Below, one piece after another: positions 30,011 through 40,181 of a stretch of 64,000 nt of DNA. Position 1 is the stretch's first letter; the number at the start of each line of letters is the position of its first letter. The stretch comes from Blepharisma stoltei. Its lineage: Eukaryota; Ciliophora; Heterotrichea; Heterotrichida; Blepharismidae. The translations under genes were made by a program, and so were the position numbers. The notes under the pieces were generated by a model. It ran no database searches. It saw nothing but the letters and a program-made list of their open reading frames with translations, and was not told the DNA's origin. The stretch is from positions 1 to 64,000 of the forward strand of contig CAJZBQ010000037.1 in the NCBI GenBank assembly GCA_914767885.1. Reading direction: 5' to 3'.

Positions 30011-32945
30011 ATGGCATCAAAAGAGCTAGAAAAGTCACCAAGCAACGAAAGCATCTCAAAGCAGGCTAGTTCTGTTATCTATAGCTTACTTGACCACGAA
30101 AAAGCGGAGAGCAAAAATCTTCCAGTTTGTCCCAATCTTCTTCATTACAATGACAACTTTTTGGAATGAAAATACAGGCAAGCTTTAATTTGTGAAAGTT
30201 ACAGTTTCACAAAGCCTTCAGCTGAATTCAAAAATAATTTGATGATTTTTTATATACCTTTTTTTTATGAATCTTAAATAAATATCTTAAGCCTTTATTT
30301 ATAAGAAATATAAGAGATTTAGTATATCTTCATAACAGCATATTTAGGCATTTTACTCGCTACTTCATTGCTGCTCTACCGAAAAGGCGATTTGAATTAT
30401 TATCACCTAATATTCCACCTGCTAAATCCCCCCTCTTCTGCCGAGCAAACAAAATGGTTTAGCTCATGGAAGGGTTAATTTTTTTTTAAATGAAAGCTAG
30501 AAATTTCATTATATTATTTATAATTTATATATCAAAATATTTTTCATAAAAATTTTATTAAAATAAAATTTTTGTTATAGAGTGAGATTTTCCCCAAAAA
30601 ATAGGATTTTTCTAATGGTTTGACTCGTTGCCTCGAGGGGAAGTATGCATTTTGGCGTTGACAATTATTGCATATTCAATACTGGTCCTAATTTTATTTT
30701 CGAGCTGATCTTTGATGAATTATAGACCTTTATTAATGATTTTGAGCTTTGCTTTTCTTATTTACCTTGTCATCGGGGACGGAAAAGTTTTATCAGAAAT
30801 TTTTTCTACGAGTTCTGATTCAGAAAATTGGCTGCCATGCTCGGTGGGGATAACCTGCTACATTGTAATGGTCAGAAAACCGCTCTTTGAGTGTTTTTAT
30901 TTGATAGCTATGTTGTCAATCGCTAGCATGGTGTTGTATTTAGGCGCAAATATTACTCTATCTACAAGCTCTTATTATTCAATTTTTAGTGAGTTTACCC
31001 TTTTTTCGGTTTTTCTGTTTTTACAAATTATAGACGCGTATCAGTTAGAATACAGATCCAGACAAATTTTCCTGAGAATGCATATGGAGGAACAAGACGG
31101 TAAGGCAAAAGTGGTTTTGGGGAGCGAAAATGAAAAAGAAGCGATAAAGACAGAAATTGAGATGATTGTGAGGACGCTTGACAGCATTAAAAGAGAAATT
31201 CGATATGCTGGGAGGATGATTATATACAACGATCTTAAAAAAAGACTCAAATCCACTTGCTTAGAAATCGAAAAAATAATCAGAATTATCGCCCACGGAA
31301 ACTTTTTGAATGTCATTAATATCGCAAGAGAAAGAGACATGGATGAAGACGATAAAACTTTTATTGAGCAGAATTTTATGAGCCCTCAGCCAAACAACCC
31401 AAGAATCCCTTCATCGTTAATGTCTATTAGCGAAATCAGTGAAAAGAAAATTAATTTTCCTTTTATGAGCTATGGCGTCCACGAGTTAGAAAGTGTCCTA
31501 GCGACAGTTGGGAAGAATTGAAACTTTGACATATGGTTTGTTTATAACTCGACTGGGCACAGCATTTATGTGATTGCTAACTCCTCCCCCTCGAAGTTCG
31601 ACCAAGATATAGGGAAAATTCCTATTTTTTTGGAAAATTAACCCCCCTCAAAGTTTGACCAAGACCTATATAAATTTACTAGGAAATAAGCAATTTTTTC
31701 AAAAATTTTAATCTATGTGGGGGTGAGCTTGCGATTTTTGTATTCAAGTTCTAAAAAAGTGTTACAAAACCATCTTGCACTATTTTTTCTAACCCTTACA
31801 CCCTCTCAACCATACAGAAGAATATGATAAATATTTTTTTTTTTTTTTAACTACTAAATTATATAAAAAAAAATTCTATATAATTTTTTTTAAAAAAATT
31901 TTTCTTAACCCCCTTCGAAGTTCGACCAAAAAAATGTTGGTCGAACTTCGAGGGGGGGAGTAAATATTTATTAAAGAAATGGAGCCTCAATGATTCTTTT
32001 AAAATTCCTGATCTGGTCATTGACCGATATTTCCAGACCTTAGAAAAGGTAATAAATATTTAGAGTTATTATAAAAACCCTTATCATAATGCCTGCCATG
32101 CTGCTGACGTATTACACACAGTTCTGTTCTTTTATCATCATGGGGATTTATTGAAATCCCTAAGTCCTCTTGATCTGCTATCCTCAATAGTTGCTGCCTT
32201 AGGGCATGATGTAGGACACCAAGCTCTTAATAACAGATTTTTGGTAAATAATCGAGACGAAATTGCTCTGATTTATAATGACAGCAGCGTGCTAGAAAAT
32301 ATGCATTGCTCTAAAACCTACCAAATCATGAACAAACCAGATTGCAACTTATTTGGAAGTTTGACTCCAGAAGATTGGGTTAAGTCCAGAAAATTAATCG
32401 TGGAAATGATCCTAGAAACTGACATGTCCAAGCATTTTGAAATTCTCGGAAGGTTCAAGATCAGAGCTTATTCTTTGTCAGATTTCAATATAAATAACCA
32501 AGACGACAAAGTCCAGCTTTTGTCAATGGGTCTAAAATGTGCTGACATCGGTCACAGTGCCAAAGCTACCGATTTACATGAAAAATGAACTAAACTTGTA
32601 TGTGAAGAATTTTTCAACCAAGGAGATATAGAAAAAGCCAAGCATCAACCAGTATCTATGTTTTGTGATAGAGATACAACTGATATCCCTAAAAGTCAAG
32701 CTGGATTTTTAAAAAATATTTGTATTCCTCTATTTGAAGCATGGTGTCACTATCTTCGCTCAGACTCGATAAACTTGCTTGTCCTTGAGCAGATCAAGCG
32801 AAATCACCAGAGCTGGGAAGCCAAATCCCAGACCAGAAGGGCAACTATGGGCGTTTGCGACTCCTTAGTCAAAGAATTCGAGAAAACCAAGCGAAGCAGC
32901 GTAGCTTCGAGTGATGGCACAAAGCTGCACACTTCTGAGTTTTAA
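30011..32945 (+). CDS. Membrane-bound 3',5'-cyclic nucleotide phosphodiesterase (PDEase_I)
   Basis: ATG 30011 to TAA 32943-32945. After removing three IESs (30251-30322, 30425-30645, 31580-31962) and one 15-nt intron (32049-32063) the frame is continuous. About 100 polar N-terminal residues are followed by about six transmembrane segments (YIFITAYLGILLATSLLLY; TIIAYSILVLILF; LLMILSFAFLIYLVIG; and others to about 31050) and a coiled linker with basic stretches. The class I PDE catalytic domain follows: YHNACHAADVLHTVLFF, ALGHDVGHQALNNRF, ENMHCSKTYQIM, LKCADIGHSAK, then DIPKSQAGFL. The metal-binding His/Asp residues are all present. It hydrolyses cAMP and/or cGMP at a membrane. TGA is Trp at 30168, 30690s, 31519 and 32586. 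The polytopic N-terminus resembles membrane PDEs of ciliates. I cannot tell cAMP from cGMP preference. Confidence 0.92.
30251..30322. other. 72-bp short IES in the PDE gene
   Basis: The germline frame here has four in-frame TAA/TAG within 72 bp. Removing 30251-30322 between TATATA-type ends joins NLMIF to YIFITAYLGIL, which makes a normal transmembrane helix. It is AT-rich with no repeat motif. Confidence 0.75.
30425..30645. mobile_element. 221-bp MITE-type IES in the PDE gene
   Basis: TA at 30423-30424 and 30644-30645. The left end AATCCCCCCTCTTCTGCCGA...GCAAACAAAAT and right end TCTAATGGTTTGACTCGTTG...GGGGAAG are diverged MITE ends with a shortened body. Excision joins FHLL to CILALTIIAYS in frame. 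Confidence 0.85.
31580..31962. mobile_element. 383-bp IES, MITE of the CGAAGTTCGACCAAAA family
   Basis: TA at 31578-31579 and 31961-31962. The left end has two motifs (CTCCTCCCCCTCGAAGTTCG, then CCCCCCTCAAAGTTTGACCA) separated by AGGGAAAATTCCTATTTTTTTGG. The right end is a hairpin (CCCCCTTCGAAGTTCGACCA, then TGGTCGAACTTCGAGGGGGG). The layout is the same as the CGTGAGCGAACAAAA family but the motif differs. Excision joins IYVIA to KYLLKKWSLND in frame, just before the catalytic domain. Confidence 0.88.
32049..32063 (+). other. 15-nt spliceosomal intron GTAATAAATATTTAG
   Basis: Its terminal TAG is an in-frame stop in the germline frame, 20 codons before the catalytic HNACHAAD motif. Removal gives TLEK|SYYKNPYHNACH, the usual spacing of class I PDEs. 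Confidence 0.9.
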
Positions 32946-33040
32946 AGGCTCAGTGATGTAAATTCAGTATTTTAGACTAAATTTGATCAGAATTATCTAA
33001 TAATTTTCGAATAAAACGGATTAAAAATATTACGATAGAA

Positions 33041-33316
33041 ATGGGAGGAGCTATAAGTGTAAACTGCGGGTGCTTTACTGTCATAAGCTCGGCCTGTAAA
33101 GGGGTTAGCTCATATTGGCATCCAAAGCCAAGCTGCGAAAAGCTCTCGATTTTAGAAGAAGATGATTTATACCCAGCTGGGCTGCTTTCAGAACAAGAAA
33201 TTCAGAGGCTGCTGAATGAGAGCTTAGATCTCTATGGGTCTTGCAAAGAGGTAGGGAATAGTCAAGATTATAGATCGAATGAAGAGTATGCAGTAAATTT
33301 TGATAATTCTAATTAA
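33041..33316 (+). CDS. Small protein with possible N-myristoylation site, unknown function
   Basis: ATG 33041 to TAA, 91 residues. It begins MGGAISVNCGC, a Gly-2 context that could be N-myristoylated with nearby Cys for palmitoylation (inference). The middle is acidic with LLSEQEIQRLLNESLDLYG. No family recognised. The first 230 bp are duplicated at 36935-37172, where the 3' part is replaced by unrelated sequence. Confidence 0.6.
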   Translation: MGGAISVNCGCFTVISSACKGVSSYWHPKPSCEKLSILEEDDLYPAGLLSEQEIQRLLNESLDLYGSCKEVGNSQDYRSNEEYAVNFDNSN

Positions 33317-33815
33317 CTGTGACACAATTTCAAGTGCTTGGGCTTTTGGGATTTCAATATGAAGGGGTGATCATGGGTTTTACCTTTTTTATATTGATAA
33401 ATGTGAATTAAAATCTCAAATATTAAATATACTTAACTCATCATGTGCCTTTATTATTTTAAGATTTGCTGCTGAGCCATTTAAAATATTTGTTTCAATA
33501 AATCAAAACCTATTCGAAGCCAATTTCAACAGACATGCAAAGTAAATTTTCAGTCGTTTGGTTAAAAAATTGCATTTTATCCATCTAATTAGAAGTTATC
33601 AAAGAGTTAGTTTTGATTATCACATAAACATGATATTTCCTAAACACTTCATAAATCCTAAACCATATTGTAAACACTTATTTTTAAGCGCACTTACATA
33701 AAGAAATATTCATGCAGCTCTAAATGTTCTTAATATCTGTCTCAATTTAAACCTTAATATTACAAAATTTTTAAATTCTTTTATTATCTAAAATCAAAGG
33801 AGAATAAATCTCTGC
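33317..33815. other. AT-rich intergenic sequence
   Basis: No coding frame or element that I can support. Confidence 0.35.
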
Positions 33816-34175
33816 ATGAAACAAATATACAGATTATGTTTTTCCTGCTTCGAAAAAGCCAAGAAAGAGCAAGAAAAGGAAATTGAAGTTATCAATCCTA
33901 CAGAAAAGGGCAATATAGATATAAGTACAAAAAAGTTTAATGTAAAAATCGTGAAAGATGATGCAAGTAACTCCTCATCAAATCACTCGAATTTGGCTAT
34001 ATCAAGCTTGGAAATCTCTAGTGTTTCAAAACAAACTGGATCAGAAGGTAAAAGAGCTTCAGAGCTGATAAATGCCAATGCAATAGCCTTTACACCAGAT
34101 GGCTATAAAAGAAAAAAGTATGTCAAGCACAACAACCGAAAATTGAGCGAAGATTCAAAATCAGGAATAAGTTAA
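33816..34175 (+). CDS. Small basic Ser/Lys-rich protein, unknown function
   Basis: ATG 33816 to TAA, 119 residues, no TGA. The N-terminus MKQIYRLCFSCFEKAKK could be a membrane-anchoring amphipathic/Cys segment. The rest is polar, Ser-rich and probably disordered. No family recognised. Codon use is like the neighbouring genes. Confidence 0.55.
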   Translation: MKQIYRLCFSCFEKAKKEQEKEIEVINPTEKGNIDISTKKFNVKIVKDDASNSSSNHSNLAISSLEISSVSKQTGSEGKRASELINANAIAFTPDGYKRKKYVKHNNRKLSEDSKSGIS

Positions 34176-34336
34176 ATAAACCTTAAGGATGTAAAGAATC
34201 ATCTTCTCCAGTATAAACTCTGATTTTAAATATTATGATTAATAAAAAAAACTTGATTATTGGATAATTATAAATATAGATTTATCAAATGTAAAAAGTT
34301 AAATGAATTAACTTTTAAGTAAATTAAAGTATGTGT

Positions 34337-34505
34337 AGGGTTTTACCCTTAATAGTCCGATAAGGGGCAGATAATTCCCGCTAGAATCATCGAGTTGGTC
34401 AAACCAGCAAGTGAGTTGGTCCGACCATTGCACTAAGTTGGCTGGACCAAATAGATGATTCCACGGGAATCATCTGCCCTTATCGGGCTATTAAGGGTTA
34501 AACTC
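34337..34505. repeat. Long imperfect inverted repeat with GC-rich arms
   Basis: The left arm begins GGGTTTTACCCTTAATAGTC; the right arm is its near inverse (GGGCTATTAAGGGTTAAACTC, interrupted). Both contain ATAAGGG-CAGAT-ATTCCCG blocks, giving arms of about 60 bp. The loop carries three GAGTTGGTC/AGTTGGC repeats around TTGGTCCGACC. It lies in AT-rich intergenic DNA. A related GGTCCGACC core occurs in the hairpin at 55381-55533. Confidence 0.8.
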
Positions 34506-35399
34506 TATATAATAAGTAATGTCCTAAAATTAGAAATTTTAAAATACCGCACATAAAAAATATAATGTTTAGCTGCATACTCCTCTTTGTTGAAAAAGAA
34601 CTTAGATTTAAAAATTGTTTTTGGCTTTAAAAATAATTAAATTTGTAAATACTTGAAACAATAAATTATAAAATATAAAATATATTTTAGATTGCAATTT
34701 ATGCAAATTTCAATATAATTTGCTCGAGATTAAATAATATTTTACTTCCAAATTTTTTGCAATTAGGATTTTTTACTTTCCTAATTATTTTCAATTTAGC
34801 AGGTGACACACTTAAGGATTTAGACATGAAGAAGCTTAAGAAATGTTTAAAACTCTTGTAGAAACGATATCTGTAATTTTTAAATTGCTTATTTTTTTAA
34901 TCGGAGAACTAATGTGGAATTCCTAGATCATAGTGTTTAATCGTCGATTTGGAAGAAATAAAAATATCAGAAATTTTATTTTTAGATTAGAATTACATTG
35001 AAAGAGAATTTATTCAAAAAAGGTCATGTGGAAAGTCTTATGTCCATATTTAAACTTTAATCTTAATTAATTATTTTTCAATGTAAATTTTTAAAAAAAT
35101 TAAATTAATCCACCTAAAATTGCTCTATCATTGAGCGAGGATTAGAAGATTTAGAATTTTTATAAATGTAATTCTTAAGCTTAGCTTAATTATGATTGCT
35201 AGTAAGATATATGCTTTCTTATATCTGTGGCCAATTAATAGGCTCAAATTGTTCTAAAAGTTATTGTTGTGCCAGTATCATTTGCCTTTATAAATTTATG
35301 CGAAAAAATGGTCACATAAGCACCCAACCCCTTGACCTAACTTTTCAACCGCACGGCCACTTCGAATTAGCAAGAAGCATTAGAGAATAAAGGCTGGCA
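34506..35399. other. AT-rich intergenic sequence
   Basis: Very AT-rich; short frames only. Nothing recognised. Confidence 0.4.
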
Positions 35400-35830
35400 T
35401 GGGTTACTTATTTCAGAATACGCTTTGGTTTTGTTTCTGAGGTGGCCTGCAATGTCCTTTAGAACTAAAGACCATCTTTCTCCAGAAGTTAGATGTTACA
35501 ATTTTGGGCCACAAAATTAAGCAGTTGCAGGAGAAAGGCACTTCGGTATCTGATAGACTCCAACATTCCCTCCTAGATAGGGCTATTTTATAATAGTCCG
35601 AAGCAGGACCACCGCCGCAGAAGTCAATAGTCTGCCAACTCAAAAGTAATGGAGTAGGCATCCTCAACACGCGATTCTCCATCAAGAGCTAAAGAAGGAG
35701 CAAGGTATTTACAAAAAGCCATCTGGCCTATCAAGAGTTTCGACAGGATATGTCGCAAAGCGGACAAAGCCGATAAAAGTTCCTTGGTGACTAGAACCCA
35801 AAAAGGCTAAGCCCACCTGCATTTAGATTA
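35400..35830. repeat. GC-richer dispersed repeat
   Basis: Shares the GGCACTTCGGTATCTGATAG block with 26470-26500 and the same compositional style as the other dispersed repeats. No coding content recognised. Confidence 0.5.
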
Positions 35831-35861
35831 TGACTAAACCTTTATAAACTTTATCAAGTAA

Positions 35862-36331
35862 AATGGCATTGTGCACAGTTACGCAACATCAAAATATTCA
35901 AGTTAAAGAGCCTCAAAAGAAGATCAAAAGCGTTAAAAATATGAAAAAAAGAAAAATATCTACCCTTCCTCTATTCTTATTCAAAAAAAGTGTATATGTG
36001 CTAAAAATTTGCAAAAAAATATAATCAGATACAAGATTTTATGTTTTAATTACTTTTAAATGTGAGAGTATAATGGATGGAACTCATCAGATTTTATGGA
36101 TTTCAATTTTCAACTCAGCTTTGGAAAAAATGTTGACAACCAGATTGAAGAATCTAGAAAAAAATAGAAGATAATAAAGTTTTAGAGCAAAAATTGACAG
36201 AAATAAAAGTTTCTAATAAAGAGAAGAAAATTTATATTGCAAAAAAAGATAGCAAGCGAGGAAAATGCTCTGGTTGTTTTAAGTTGCCAAGCATTGAAGA
36301 TGCTATGCTGGAAACATTGCATTAAGCTTGA
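35862..36331 (+). pseudogene. Degenerate paralog of the 37451-38391 coiled-coil gene
   Basis: The N-terminus QHQNIQVKEPQKKIKSVKNM parallels the intact copy's EPQKKPKGVKNMKKRK. Then about 110 bp of unrelated sequence follows, then EYNGWNSSDFMDF, a frameshift in a run of A (about 36163), EDNKVLEQKLTEIKVSNKEK and the C-terminal FKLPSIEDAMLE before TAA. Either a pseudogene, or a gene with an IES and one base error. Confidence 0.6.
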
Positions 36332-36934
36332 TATCTTGCGTTTAGTGGCCAATACCACATTGCTGCGCGGTCTTCCCCAGCCTATCATCGCTTCATGCAC
36401 CACCTGGCTTTATGACTGAATGGTTCCTCAGCTTCGGGCGTTCCGATTTCGGCAGCTGTCATTCCAACTCTTGGACTTGAAATGGGTTGTCTACACAAAT
36501 CCCAAAAATAGAATTTTAGTCAACTGTCGGCAAAAAGTCCAAATTGTAGCCCATAGATTAACTCCTGATTTCACTGTAGGAGTTGCCCAAATTATCTAGC
36601 AGGAGCTGTTGAATTTCCCCTTTCCAGCTCCAAGCCTTTCCTTCCCTAAGAATATCAAATCCTGAAAAGGGAGGCTATACCCTGGCTGAGACGCCATGTT
36701 TAATTGGCAATGCTGAAAGCAATGATTAAATTATAAGTATCTATAAATTTAGTTAATTATGATAGGTATGCATACTCTATTTTCAATGATGCCGTTCCCT
36801 GTGCTACGGGTTTCATTTTGATCAGCAGCCAGTCTAGAAAATTCTCTTTTCGAATTTTTGGAAATAGTAACCCTAGCATGTAGTAAGGCGAACCATCGTT
36901 CTCACTTTCGGGATAGCTAGAGCAAGTCATATTA
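36332..36934. repeat. GC-richer dispersed repeat sequence
   Basis: Base composition unlike the surrounding AT-rich DNA; ends near a GAGCAAGTCAT just before the duplicated gene fragment. No coding content recognised. Confidence 0.4.
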
Positions 36935-37172
36935 CGATAGAAATGGGAGAGCTATAAGTGTAAACTGCGGGTGTTTACTGTCATAAGCTCGGCCTGTAAA
37001 GGGGTTAGCTCATATTGGCACCCAAAGCCAAGCTGCGAAAAGCTCTCGATTTTAGAAGAAGATGATTTATACCCAGCTGGGCTGCTTTCAGAACAAGAAA
37101 TTCAGAGGCTACTAAATGAGAGCTTAGATCTCTATGGGTCTTGCAAAGAGGTAGAATGGTCAAGATTATAGC
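36935..37172 (+). pseudogene. Duplicated 5' fragment of the 33041 gene
   Basis: Almost identical to 33034-33255 from ATTACGATAGAAATGGGA through TTGCAAAGAGGTAG. Two single-base deletions destroy the start region frame (GGGAG-AGC and GGGTG-TTT). After GAGGTAGAATGGTCAAGATTATAG it diverges. The high identity suggests a recent duplication. Confidence 0.85.
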
Positions 37173-37450
37173 TAGTGCAAGCCCTCTCCCAAGAGAAGTA
37201 AGATGGTGAAACTTCGTTTTAGAACTTGTAAGCAGAAATCTGAGCGAATTAAGGGACATGAAAAACCATTATAGCTGGCTAGGAGCTTCTTAATAATATC
37301 TAAGCTAAGCTAAAAGGGCGAAGCAAAAGATATATTTCGATATTTATTAGATGTCTAAATAAATTATAATTTTAGACTAAGAAATTGTAATTTTCTTTCA
37401 ATTATGTAAAATTGGAAAGACATATTAGACAGTTTCATAATAAAAATTAA

Positions 37451-38391
37451 ATGACATTTTGGATAGCAACAGAACAAAAAAATATTTATGCTTCAGAGCC
37501 TCAAAAGAAGCCTAAAGGTGTAAAAAATATGAAAAAGAGAAAAACTCCGAAGAAATTAATAAAAAACTTTTATCCCCGTTGTAGAGGATGAGGGGTAGGC
37601 TATTGGCGCAAAATGAGATGGGAGTATAATGGATGAGACTCCTCACACTTTATGGATTTCGGTTCTCACTTAAGTTATGGGGAAAATGCTGAAAAAGAAA
37701 TTAAAAATGCCCGAGCAAAAATAGAAGAAAATAAGGATTTGGAGCAAAAACTTACAGAAATAAAAGAGTCTAATAAAGAAAAGAAACTTGATAAGACCTT
37801 AACATTTAATGAAGATAGTCAATATCCCTATATAAATTTCTTTATTGAGCAAAATGCAATGGACAGTTGAACGACCAAGACAGACTCTTTCAAATGGATG
37901 AGCTGGATCTTATAAAGGTAAGCGTTGAAAAGTGGCACACCAAAAATGGTTGACAAGTGTGAAAAAAGTTGATAAGTAGCGCGTGCAGTTTTTAAGTGGC
38001 TTTTTATTAACTTGATTTTAAATTTAAGATACTCTTTTTAGACTGGATATAAATATAAAACATCTTCCCAAGTGAAAGGGGCAACTAAGAGGTTTTATTA
38101 AAAGGTGCTGAAGCAGAGACCTGGAAGGAAGTTAAAAGAAGGGGCCGGATTGGGACCATTGCGTCAGCCAAGGATATACCAGGATTTTGCCCTCCCTCCT
38201 GAGCTATTAAAACCTGCTATTATATAGCTAAATATGTTTCAAGCAGGCTATAGAAGGCCAATTCCCCATATTTGATTTTGAAAGTTGATAAGGCAAAAAA
38301 ATATAAAAGGCGAGGGGAATATTTAGATATTTATAAGTTTAAGCTGTCAACCATTGAAGATACTATGCTGGAAATAATGTCAAAGATATAA
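37451..38391 (+). CDS. Basic/coiled-coil protein, unknown function (with IES)
   Basis: ATG 37451. A Lys-rich N-terminus (EPQKKPKGVKNMKKRKTPKK) is followed by an aromatic/basic segment containing TGA-coded Trp (PRCRGWGVGYWRKMRWEYNG), then a coiled coil. In germline DNA the frame ends at TAA 37913-37915. Removing 37794-38290 at TA within a shared TTGATAAG joins KEKKLDK to AKKYKRRGEYLDIYKFKL and gives the C-terminus KLSTIEDTMLEIM, which matches the FKLPSIEDAMLE end of the other copy at 36270. Stop TAA 38389-38391. No family recognised; the aromatic-basic segment could bind nucleic acid (speculative). Confidence 0.6.
37794..38290. other. Putative 497-bp IES in the coiled-coil gene
   Basis: Bounded by TTGATAAG at 37788-37795 and TTGATAAG at 38285-38292, TA inside each. 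Supported by the C-terminal match to the neighbouring paralog. The interior is partly GC-richer dispersed-repeat-like sequence. Confidence 0.65.
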
Positions 38392-38509
38392 ATATTGATA
38401 TTTTTAAAATATATGAATAATTTATTCAGTTCTCAATATTTAATGAATTTTAATTCTATCGATCAAAAGCATAATGCACATAATTAATTCTAAAATATTG
38501 AAATTTGGT

Positions 38510-38910
38510 TATAAGGCAAGATTTATCTTCTATAAAAGGCTTCCAAGACATATTGTGTCTAAAGGCTTAGCCATGAGGTGGGCTTCTCAGCCCAACTTTA
38601 CAGTAGAGGTATTCCCATAATCGGCCAGAAATCACCATTTCCTACTCGAACACCAAATTGCAAACCCCGCTTGCCTAATCAGATTGTCCAATGAAGGGAT
38701 CTTTTTCGACAGAAAAGGCTCTCATTTCTTTATACTTGCTCTCTGTGGAGCCTTTTCAATTGGGTCATTCTCAAATGAAAATCAGCAATTCTTGACAAAA
38801 TCACTTAGCAGCTGAGGCTGGTATACCACTCTCCATTTTTCGAACACGCATTCTGGAGCTGCTGACAAAAAAAATCAAGCCACCACTAAAAAGCGGAAAT
38901 AGTTCTTAGA
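38510..38910. repeat. GC-richer dispersed repeat-like segment
   Basis: Compositionally like the other dispersed repeats; no coding content recognised. Confidence 0.35.
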
Positions 38911-40181
38911 CAGCTTCTTGCACCAAAATACTACTTTTATATATACATAAGATAGAATTCACTGATCATTGACAATTTTATGCATATAAACACGAATAAA
39001 TTATCATAATGCCAAAGCTCATAACTTACTACCAAAGCTTTCAGATGGACCTGCTAGATTTAGCTACTAACTTCAAGTTAGATTCACTGGCTTGACCGCA
39101 AATCTTCTAAAATTCAATATAAATAAATAAACATTCATCTCTCTGTTGCTGTTATTTTAAAATGAATTTTAGCAGGTTAAGTTATTTGAAACTTTTAATT
39201 TAAAGTAAAATTAAATAATCCTAAACAATTTTCAAAATGCACAATAAAAAGCTATTTGAAAAAGCAATGCAAAATTTATATATAAAATTAAGGAATAAAT
39301 TTTTCCTTTTATGAATTTATCTAAATAAATTTCAATTCTTATATTAAATTTTATTAATTCTAAAGATAGATCTATATATTTAATCAAACATTTATTAAAT
39401 TTATATTTATTTAACTCGATAAATAATTTTCTTAAATAAAATCCCATAAACTTGACTAAATATTTTTACTAACCATCTTTTATTTTGGTTTTGCTAAAAA
39501 TTTACTGATTGCCAATAATTTCATCCTGAATGTTTTACTCAAATTTAATTTATTTTACCTAATGCTCAAAAAAATCTTTCCTTTAGCTTTTCTTCATATC
39601 GATGGTGTATTTATTTTCTATTTAAATATAAAGACCTTAATTTAAACTAAAAATTCATAAGGAAACAAGAAGCTTTATAAATATCATTAAGATGGAAATA
39701 TTAAATTATAAATTTATTTCTCCCGAATTCTTTAAATAGAAAATATTTAGCCGCGAATTATATACAACCTAGTTAAAAATTCGACATCTTTTGGTCAATT
39801 TTCTATCGATTTTTTGGCCCTAGCTAATATTTAAGATTCAATGGAAATAGTTGATAGTTTTTGTTGATAAAATTTATCAAAAGCTATCAAAGTTTATTTC
39901 AATTCTAAATGTTTCTTATAATTTAATCTAATTAATAACTATATTAATCTTTTAATCCCTTATCAGGTCCTTGGGTTAAGGCTCCCATAATTATAAAAAT
40001 TTCTTAATTTGTCGTAAAAATTCCGTCATTTTTATCCAGCTAATAATTTTATTATCTTAATTTGAACCTCTGGCTCCACAATCTTCCATAATTTAAGTTT
40101 ATAAGCTAAATTTTATTGTTAAAAAGGGTCACTTAAGTTAAGGATTTTTTTCCATTGTTCAAAAATTTACCTATTAAAGCC
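38911..40181. promoter_or_regulatory. AT-rich region upstream of the giant gene
   Basis: 1.27 kb of very AT-rich DNA. No MITE end or coding frame seen. It should contain the promoter of the giant cysteine-rich gene, but no specific motif can be named. Confidence 0.4.

Noticed and set aside
36237-36419. Plus-strand ORF spanning the coiled-coil pseudogene end and repeat
   Set aside because: Different frame from the conserved FKLPSIEDAMLE end and runs into repeat sequence.
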